Below the pieces are notes generated by a model. That model searched no databases. It saw only the letters and a list, made by a program, of their open reading frames with translations, and had not been told where the DNA came from. A stretch of 10,652 nucleotides of DNA from an uncultured Halieaceae bacterium (lineage in GTDB: Bacteria > Pseudomonadota > Gammaproteobacteria > Pseudomonadales > Halieaceae). Positions 5,984 through 10,652 of the stretch are shown here, in pieces (positions within the stretch are counted from its first letter, which is position 1; the number at the start of each line of letters is the position of its first letter). The position numbers were made by a program, and so were the translations under genes. The stretch is taken from assembly GCA_938045215.1 (NCBI GenBank), contig CALINF010000290.1, positions 1 through 10,652 on the forward strand. The letters run 5' to 3'.

Positions 5984-6820
5984 TCATCCGATCGCCCGAT
6001 AGAACATAAGTATTGAAACAAGCAAGAGGTACACCCCAAATGCCCGTTTAAGATGATTCGCGTTAAGGCGATGTGCCAGATTGGCACCTACAGGTACGGT
6101 GATGATTGACATGGCACTCACCGCCACCAGCGCCGGCAGATTGATGAAGCCAACGGAGCCTGTCGGGAGATTCGTTGCCGATAGACCCATCACGAGAAAC
6201 CCGAGCGCGCCGGGTACCGCGATGATAAACCCAACACCTGCCGCAGTTGCAACCGCCTGATGAACACTGCGGCCACACAGCACCATTGTGACCACGAATG
6301 GTGTTCCTCCACCTATCCCAAGTAGCGCTGAGAACCCGCCCAACCCTGAGGCCAGGGCAGCGCAACCAACACCATGTGGCACATCGCGCGCTGTAGCGCC
6401 TGAGTCGAACCAGTCAGAGACAAGAAAGTAAATCGCATAGATCAGCACACCGGTGGCAAACACCAGTAGCAATGCCTCACCACTAACGAGCGACGCTATA
6501 TAGGTACCACAAAAAACGCCTACGACTAACCAGGGAGCCCACTCCCGCAGTACGTCAAAATCAACTGCACCGCGCTTATGATGGGACTGAACCGAGCGCA
6601 TTGAAGAGACGATGATCGTGGCGAGAGAGGTGCCTATCGCCAGATGAATATAGGATTGATCTGAACTGGCTAACTGCGAAGTACCAAATACTGAAAAAAC
6701 CGCGAGCAGTGCAGGAACAACAACAAAACCACCGCCAACACCAAACATGCCAGCCGTTATTCCCGACACTGCCCCCGCGGCGAACATGGACCCCAAAATG
6801 GGAAGCAGATCTGCAAACAT
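5984..6820 (-). CDS. TauE/SafE (sulfite exporter) family transporter (278 aa)
   Basis: This is an integral inner-membrane anion transporter of the TauE/SafE/DUF81 family, whose characterised members move sulfite, sulfoacetate or other small organic anions. The family's two homologous halves are visible. Each opens with a glycine-rich helix: G-M-F-G-V-G-G-G-F at 24-32 and L-L-G-I-G-G-G-T-P at 166-174, the second followed by H187-Q-A-V-A-T-A-A-G, which echoes H59-L-A-I-G-T-S-L-A in the first half. Eight to nine hydrophobic segments fill the 278 residues, a normal length. AAAGGAAT precedes the ATG at 6820. The Tat aminotransferase follows after 31 nt, so they form one transcript. No sulfur-metabolism gene is nearby, so sulfite is only one candidate; an amino-acid-derived keto acid or sulfonate handled with the aminotransferase is an equally open inference. 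Confidence 0.92.
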   Translation of the reverse strand: MFADLLPILGSMFAAGAVSGITAGMFGVGGGFVVVPALLAVFSVFGTSQLASSDQSYIHLAIGTSLATIIVSSMRSVQSHHKRGAVDFDVLREWAPWLVVGVFCGTYIASLVSGEALLLVFATGVLIYAIYFLVSDWFDSGATARDVPHGVGCAALASGLGGFSALLGIGGGTPFVVTMVLCGRSVHQAVATAAGVGFIIAVPGALGFLVMGLSATNLPTGSVGFINLPALVAVSAMSIITVPVGANLAHRLNANHLKRAFGVYLLLVSILMFYRAIG

Positions 6821-6861
6821 CAGGTTATTCCTTTACCGATGTCAAAAGTGTTGTCTGAGCG

Positions 6862-6881
6862 CTGTACACACGCTGGTACAG
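6862..6881. promoter_or_regulatory. Inverted repeat upstream of the TauE/SafE gene, candidate operator or leader hairpin
   Basis: CTGTAC, eight bases, GTACAG: perfect 6-bp arms. The outer flanks extend the symmetry with a gap (TTGT at 6851-6854 against ACAA at 6882-6885). The element begins about 40 nt upstream of the TauE/SafE ATG, read on the minus strand, where a repressor site or a 5' leader hairpin would be expected. Confidence 0.35.
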
Positions 6882-6949
6882 ACAACCCTCTGCTCACTTC
6901 TATTCAAGATCTGTGCCAAACAAAGAAAGCGCTGTTTACAGGTGCTTTG

Positions 6950-6966
6950 CAGCCTCGAGGAGGCTG
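6950..6966 (+). terminator. Hairpin CAGCCTC-GAG-GAGGCTG followed by TTTCTC
   Basis: A perfect 7-bp GC-rich stem with a 3-nt loop is followed on the plus strand by a short pyrimidine run (tttctc, 6967-6972). It resembles a weak intrinsic terminator for a plus-strand transcript, although no plus-strand gene ends here. It could mark the end of a small RNA or simply be a stem in the divergent spacer. Confidence 0.3.
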
Positions 6967-7166
6967 TTTCTCATACCACTGCACCAATTTGAGCGGGGGG
7001 ACGCACCAGTAAGACGCAACACCCACACCGGGGATAGGCAATTGCATGGATCCACGAAGCCGTCACGCACACTGGTGCAGCGATAGACGTATTTGCACCG
7101 AGGCGGGCCTCATTGAGCGCCTGATTGCGCAATTCACCGCATGCAACCATCATCCTGACGTATCAC

Positions 7167-7176
7167 GGTAGCTACC
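7167..7176. promoter_or_regulatory. Palindrome GGTAGCTACC upstream of the TonB-like gene
   Basis: A perfect 10-bp palindrome lies 105 bp before the ATG at 7282 and is followed ten bases later by a second palindrome, TTACGTAA (7186-7193). The pair could be operator half-sites in the promoter region of the secreted protein gene, but a 10-bp palindrome can occur by chance. Confidence 0.25.
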
Positions 7177-7281
7177 AAACCGTTTTTACGTAACCATGAT
7201 TCCATATTCAGTCTTCAGCGCGCCGGCAGACACCAACGCATACAAGGCCAATTCGATGAAGGTAAAAACAGGGGATAAATC

Positions 7282-7815
7282 ATGAACAAATTCACGCAAT
7301 TGGCAATCGCTGGCGTTGCGCTATGCAGCCTGATGCTTTCCACCGGTGTAACTGCCCAGAACTACGAGCAGGACGGCGATGCCCAGATCGGGTCGAAAAT
7401 GAAAACCCGAAAGCCGAAAACCGACTTTCCGCACGACAAGCACTACTCGGAGTTTACCGACAAGGAAAAGAAGGCGTATCGCAGACCTTACGAGGGCATT
7501 CCCGATACAGAGACGCCACCTTACCCCGAGAAGAATATGGAGTGGGTCAGCTGGGAGATTAGCCGACTGGCCAAGGACCGCGTGCGCAATTGGCCGCGCG
7601 GAAAAATGTTTGCGATTGTCGACGTCAGCGCCGAGGGAGTCGCGAAGAAGGTCACTATCTACGAAGCACCCAATAAAGAATCTGCACAGCTCACGAGCTA
7701 CGTGCTGACGCAGACCAAATTCACTCCGGCTGATTGCAATGGCACGCCTTGTGACGGCGAATTTCTGTGGCAGGTTGTGTACAAGGATCTCGAGTTTCGA
7801 ACAGGCTCGCGGTAG
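7282..7815 (+). CDS. Secreted/periplasmic protein with a TonB C-terminal-like domain (177 aa)
   Basis: The N-terminus has a Sec signal peptide: M-N-K-F-T-Q, a hydrophobic core at about 7-23 and likely cleavage after V-T-A or T-A-Q (residues 25-26). A polar Lys/Asp/Pro-rich linker follows (about 27-85, ending E-T-P-P-Y-P-E-K). Residues about 86-170 look like a TonB C-terminal fold: paired strands M-F-A-I-V-D-V-S-A-E-G-V-A-K-K-V-T-I-Y, a helix region, then F-T-P-A-D-C-N-G-T-P-C-D-G-E-F. Asn-Gly-x-Pro before the last strand is typical of TonB_C proteins. There is no N-terminal membrane anchor, so it is unlikely to be a working energy transducer to ExbBD. Cys152 and Cys157 flank the turn and may form a disulfide. 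AGGGGATAA precedes the ATG. It stands alone on its strand. The function is unknown and the fold call is moderate. Confidence 0.85.
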   Translation: MNKFTQLAIAGVALCSLMLSTGVTAQNYEQDGDAQIGSKMKTRKPKTDFPHDKHYSEFTDKEKKAYRRPYEGIPDTETPPYPEKNMEWVSWEISRLAKDRVRNWPRGKMFAIVDVSAEGVAKKVTIYEAPNKESAQLTSYVLTQTKFTPADCNGTPCDGEFLWQVVYKDLEFRTGSR

Positions 7816-7824
7816 CTGACATTC

Positions 7825-7859
7825 TCTCAGGGCTTCAGCGAGCCGCTATTGCCCTGAGA
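7825..7859. terminator. Long interrupted hairpin between convergent genes
   Basis: Perfect 9-bp arms TCTCAGGGC (7825-7833) and GCCCTGAGA (7851-7859) enclose an inner stem AGCG/CGCT (7837-7840, 7844-7847). The structure begins 10 nt after the TonB-like stop and covers the last codons and stop of the GST on the other strand. The position suits a shared terminator, but no T-run follows on either strand. Confidence 0.45.
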
Positions 7860-8440
7860 AAGGCTGGCCGCTGTTTGAGGCGCTCAAAATACGCGCTGGT
7901 GTTGGGTTTAAAACCCTCCGCCAGGTCCATCGACTGCGCCAGATGCAGTGAAAAACCTATACAGATATCTGCAACTGTAAATTTGTCTCCGCACAGATAC
8001 TCGCTGTCAGTAAGCGCTGTTTCCACCGATCGCAAGCGGGCGAAAAACCATTTGATATAGGCGTCTCCGGCAGCCTGCAATCCCAACTCGGGCTCCATCA
8101 CTTTGAAGCGCAGCGCAACGGTCAGGGGGAAAGTCAGCGTCGCATCGCTGCGATACAGCCAGTTCAGATACTCACCATAAGCGGCTTCGCCCGGCTTAAC
8201 CGCGATATCCGTTGGACCGTAGGTTTCCACCAGGTAGTGAGCAATGGCCGAGGACTCGGTCATCTGCACATCACCATCAACGAAGAATGGCACCGTGCCT
8301 ATCGGATTAAGTTCTTTATACCCCTCATGTAAAAAACGCGGAGGAAAACTCATCGTCTCCAATTCGTAGTCCAGTCCCATTTCTTCCATTGTCCACAATG
8401 GACGCAACGACCGTGAATCAGCGCAATGCCATAACTTCAT
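7835..8440 (-). CDS. Glutathione S-transferase family protein (201 aa)
   Basis: This is a cytoplasmic GST with a thioredoxin-like N-terminal half: M-K-L-W-H-C-A-D-S-R-S-L-R start, with Ser9 or Ser11 placed as the likely thiolate-activating residue; the cis-proline loop N-P-I-G-T-V-P-F at 45-52; and T-E-S-S-A-I at 61-66, which grips the glutathione gamma-glutamyl part. The helical half has the N-cap box F-T-V-A-D-I at 154-159 and the C-terminal R-P-A-F-L-R-A common in bacterial GSTs. Length is normal. Its ATG is only 2 nt after the stop of the acyl-CoA carboxylase alpha subunit, so it is translated from that operon; GAGG lies about 11 nt upstream. This suggests a role in acyl-CoA or terpenoid catabolism, for example removing a reactive enoyl or epoxide intermediate, but that is inference. 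It is quite different in sequence from the GST at 163-756. Confidence 0.92.
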   Translation of the reverse strand: MKLWHCADSRSLRPLWTMEEMGLDYELETMSFPPRFLHEGYKELNPIGTVPFFVDGDVQMTESSAIAHYLVETYGPTDIAVKPGEAAYGEYLNWLYRSDATLTFPLTVALRFKVMEPELGLQAAGDAYIKWFFARLRSVETALTDSEYLCGDKFTVADICIGFSLHLAQSMDLAEGFKPNTSAYFERLKQRPAFLRAIAAR

Positions 8441-8442
8441 CT

Positions 8443-10449
8443 CTACACGTCCTCTTCTTTTACATCGATTTCAAACAGCAGATCATCCGCTGCTATTTGC
8501 TTTCCGGCCTGCGCCTGCACTTCTACAACGGTGCCAGCGGCTTCTGCCTCTATTTCGTAATGCATCTTCATGGCCTCAAGCACCGCCAGCTTCTGGCCTG
8601 CCTCTACCTGGTCGCCAACGCTCACACAAACTTCGAGCAGCGCACCGTGCATAGGCGCAACAATGTGGCCACCACCACTGGCGACTTCCTGCGCACCGTC
8701 GTGCGGGATCAGGTCCCTGAACTCGCTCGCGCAGCCATCTACCGAAAAGTAGAAGGTGTTGTTAGCACTGCGCAGGAATCGCGCGACATGCTGATTACCA
8801 TCAACGGCGATGTGCGCCGCATCGCCTTCTATTGATAGAAGCTCCACCAGACGGGGCTCAGATTCTGCATCTGCGGCAACGCGATAGCAGGATCCCCCCT
8901 GCGGAACGACCGACAGATCGTGTAGCGTGTCACCGTGCGCGTAGCGCTTGCGCATAACCAGCGGACTGGCACTGGACCAATCGCGCAACTCATCTGAAAC
9001 AATTACACTTTTGGCATGCAGCTGTGCATGCTGCAGGTAGGACTCCAGTACGGCAGCAGCACTGCTGTGCTCAAGAGTGGGCATGGCGCTGGCGATTTCA
9101 CCTTCGCCGAATTGCTCTGCTATGAAAGCGGTCGTAGCAGCGCCTTGCGCGAAGCAATCTTTTTCGAGACAGGCAACCAGGAAGTCGCGATTGTGGGTTG
9201 GACCAAACAACACAGTATCCTTGAGCGCCTCAATCAATCGTAATCTGGCCACCTCACGATTGGGCCCAAACGCAATAATCTTTGCGACCATAGGGTCATA
9301 GAAAGGGCTGATTTCCTGGCCCGAGGCTATACCGCTGTCAACGCGAACACCCACACCGGTGGGTTCGCACCACTTATCGATCATGCCCGAGGTGGGCAAA
9401 AAATCCTGGGCAGGGTCTTCGGTGTACAGACGTACCTCAATGGCATGACCCGTGAGCTCTACATCCTCCTGACCAAAGCCCAATGCATCGCCCTGCGCCA
9501 CCTGTAACTGCAGCGCAACCAGATCCAGCCCCGTAATAAGCTCAGTCACGGGGTGCTCTACCTGCAGACGCGTATTCATTTCAAGAAAGTAGAACTTGCC
9601 GCGCTCATCGAGCAAGAACTCAACCGTGCCCGCACCGCGATACTCAATACTTTTGGCGGCAGCTACCGCCGCCGCACCCATCTCGGTGCGAAGCTCTTGG
9701 GTCATAACCGGACACGGTGCCTCCTCAATCACCTTCTGATGGCGGCGCTGTACAGAGCAGTCCCGCTCACCAAGGTGCACGGTATTGCCCTGTGAATCGG
9801 CAAACACCTGCACTTCCACATGGCGAGGCCTGATAATGGCCTGCTCCAGGATCAACTCGTCACTGCCAAACGCACCGAGTGCTTCAGCACGCGCCAGACT
9901 AATCGCATTAGCCAGTTCGGTTTGCTCATTGACCAGGCGCATACCCCTGCCACCTCCGCCGGCTGCAGCTTTCACCATCAGCGGTAACTCAATAGATTGC
10001 GCTTCGCGTAGCAGCGTGGCGTCACTTTGATCCTGGCCCTCGTAGCCGGGCACGCAGGGCACGCCGGCCTCTATCATCCGTCTCTTTGCCTCGGCCTTGT
10101 TACCCATGAGGTGAATCGCATCGGGACTTGGCCCGATAAAAACCAGGCCCGCCGCTTCACAGGCACGCGCGAAGTCGGCGTTCTCACTGAGGAAGCCGTA
10201 ACCCGGATGAATCGCCTCGGCACCCGACGCAGCCGCCGCTGCGAGTATTTTCTCGGGCACAAGATAGGACTCATTAACAGGGCTGGCACCGATCAAAAGT
10301 GCTTCATCTGCCATCTGCACATGCGGGGCGGAGGCATCCGCCTCGGAGTAAACAGCGATGGTTCGATAGCCTTGCTCCTTCGCCGTCTTGATTACACGGC
10401 AGGCAATCTCGCCGCGGTTGGCAACCAGAATACTGGTGAATCGGTTCAT
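8443..10449 (-). CDS. Acetyl/propionyl/methylcrotonyl-CoA carboxylase family alpha subunit (biotin carboxylase + BCCP, 668 aa)
   Basis: This is the biotin-carrying subunit of a two-subunit acyl-CoA carboxylase. It uses ATP and bicarbonate to carboxylate its own biotin for the carboxyltransferase beta subunit, which is not in the window. Domains in order: biotin carboxylase N-terminal fold at about 4-115 (I-L-V-A-N-R-G-E-I-A, H-P-G-Y-G-F-L-S-E-N at 81-90); ATP-grasp at about 116-320 with glycine loop A-A-A-G-G-G-G-R-G-M at 161-170 and E-M-N-T-R-L-Q-V-E-H-P at 290-300; biotin carboxylase C-terminal at about 335-445; a divergent linker; and a biotinyl domain at about 593-662 with E-A-M-K-M, biotinylated at Lys628. 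Length fits MCC, geranyl-CoA or PCC alpha subunits (650-680 aa). The enoyl-CoA hydratase ending 15 nt upstream favours methylcrotonyl-CoA (LiuD-like) or geranyl-CoA (AtuF-like) carboxylase over PCC. Its GGAG site lies about 8 nt before the ATG. Confidence 0.95.
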   Translation of the reverse strand: MNRFTSILVANRGEIACRVIKTAKEQGYRTIAVYSEADASAPHVQMADEALLIGASPVNESYLVPEKILAAAAASGAEAIHPGYGFLSENADFARACEAAGLVFIGPSPDAIHLMGNKAEAKRRMIEAGVPCVPGYEGQDQSDATLLREAQSIELPLMVKAAAGGGGRGMRLVNEQTELANAISLARAEALGAFGSDELILEQAIIRPRHVEVQVFADSQGNTVHLGERDCSVQRRHQKVIEEAPCPVMTQELRTEMGAAAVAAAKSIEYRGAGTVEFLLDERGKFYFLEMNTRLQVEHPVTELITGLDLVALQLQVAQGDALGFGQEDVELTGHAIEVRLYTEDPAQDFLPTSGMIDKWCEPTGVGVRVDSGIASGQEISPFYDPMVAKIIAFGPNREVARLRLIEALKDTVLFGPTHNRDFLVACLEKDCFAQGAATTAFIAEQFGEGEIASAMPTLEHSSAAAVLESYLQHAQLHAKSVIVSDELRDWSSASPLVMRKRYAHGDTLHDLSVVPQGGSCYRVAADAESEPRLVELLSIEGDAAHIAVDGNQHVARFLRSANNTFYFSVDGCASEFRDLIPHDGAQEVASGGGHIVAPMHGALLEVCVSVGDQVEAGQKLAVLEAMKMHYEIEAEAAGTVVEVQAQAGKQIAADDLLFEIDVKEEDV

Positions 10450-10464
10450 AACATGCTCCGGTAA

Positions 10465-10652
10465 CTAATCCTGGGCCCAACTGGGCTTACGTTTCTCAAC
10501 AAAGGCAGCGACCCCTTCGCGACCTTCATCGCTCAACATGCACGACGCAAATCCCTGTGATGCAAGATCCAGAGCCTCTGCACGCGGGCGGCGTGTTGTC
10601 TCAAATACAATGTTCTTGGTGACAGCGTTTGCGGTGGGTGCGCAAAGTGCTA
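10465..10652 (-). CDS. Enoyl-CoA hydratase/isomerase family protein, C-terminal end (partial)
   Basis: Read on the minus strand, 61 codons enter from the window edge and end in TAG at 10467-10465. The tail R-P-R-A-E-A-L-D-L-A then L-S-D-E-G-R-E-G-V-A-A-F-V-E-K-R-K-P-S-W is the standard crotonase-family C-terminus, where S-D-E-G...E-G-x-x-A-F-x-E-K-R-x-P is highly conserved. The catalytic and oxyanion-hole parts are outside the window. It lies 15 nt before the carboxylase alpha gene, the order seen in both the liu (liuC-liuD) and atu (atuE-atuF) operons. That suggests a methylglutaconyl-CoA or isohexenylglutaconyl-CoA hydratase, acting on the carboxylase product. Family membership is firm; substrate is inferred from context. 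Confidence 0.88.
   Translation of the reverse strand, partial: ALCAPTANAVTKNIVFETTRRPRAEALDLASQGFASCMLSDEGREGVAAFVEKRKPSWAQD

Larger units (their letters stand above)
6821..7281. other. 461-bp non-coding divergent region with several inverted repeats
   Basis: This stretch separates the divergent TauE/SafE (minus) and TonB-like (plus) genes and is the longest gap in the window. Small open frames cross it, but none has a ribosome site or a recognisable protein. It contains inverted repeats at 6862-6881 and 6950-6966, a distant pair (GCACCAGT at 7003-7010 with ACTGGTGC at 7071-7078) and palindromes at 7167-7176 and 7186-7193. I could not identify a convincing promoter with good spacing on either strand. 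It may hold two promoters with operators, a small RNA, or the remains of a lost gene. Confidence 0.6.

Noticed and set aside
5953..6087. Longer N-terminus for the aminotransferase
   Set aside because: It would bury the Tat motif 50 residues inside and overlap the TauE/SafE gene; the ATG at 5952 has AGGGAGA upstream.
6971..7153. 60-codon minus-strand open frame in the large spacer
   Set aside because: There is no usable ribosome site and no familiar motif. I cannot exclude a decayed gene but cannot support a real one.
8389..8835. Plus-strand open frame over the carboxylase biotinyl domain
   Set aside because: It is antisense to a strongly conserved domain and has no protein features of its own.

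Overview
The window looks like ordinary chromosome of a marine-type gammaproteobacterium. Base composition is moderately GC-rich, and the gene types are an FATP-like acyl-CoA synthetase, a biotin-dependent acyl-CoA carboxylase cluster, several GSTs, DoxX and a TonB-like periplasmic protein. That mix recalls Halieaceae/OM60-like fatty-acid and terpenoid degraders, but the placement is an inference from gene content only. I see no rRNA, tRNA, CRISPR array, insertion sequence or phage gene.

Layout. (1) Bases 1-149, plus strand: the C-terminal end of a probable class I methyltransferase, converging on (2) a minus-strand pair reading DoxX-family membrane protein (1172-753) then glutathione S-transferase (756-163), with overlapping stop and start. 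(3) A 124-bp divergent spacer with a perfect inverted repeat at the DoxX leader, then the plus-strand FATP/FadD6-type acyl-CoA synthetase (start ATG at 1297). (4) A plus-strand pair behind its own promoter-like sequence: an HD-domain protein with a six-ligand, two-metal pattern (3222-3764) and an unrecognised multi-pass membrane protein (3775-4770). (5) A hairpin, then a convergent minus-strand pair reading TauE/SafE-type exporter (6820-5984) then a Tat-exported HisC-like aminotransferase (5952-4798). (6) A 461-bp non-coding stretch rich in inverted repeats. (7) A plus-strand secreted protein with a TonB-C-like domain (7282-7815). (8) A convergent minus-strand operon reading enoyl-CoA hydratase (cut by the window edge), biotin carboxylase/BCCP alpha subunit of an acyl-CoA carboxylase, then a second GST (8440-7835).

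How they work together. The last operon fits leucine/isovalerate (liu) or acyclic terpene (atu) breakdown, in which an enoyl-CoA carboxylase and a glutaconyl-CoA hydratase act in sequence. The acyl-CoA synthetase would feed free acids into CoA-dependent degradation. The exporter/aminotransferase pair and the HD-protein/membrane-protein pair are the least explained units. No transcription factor gene is present, so the regulators of the candidate operators must lie elsewhere.
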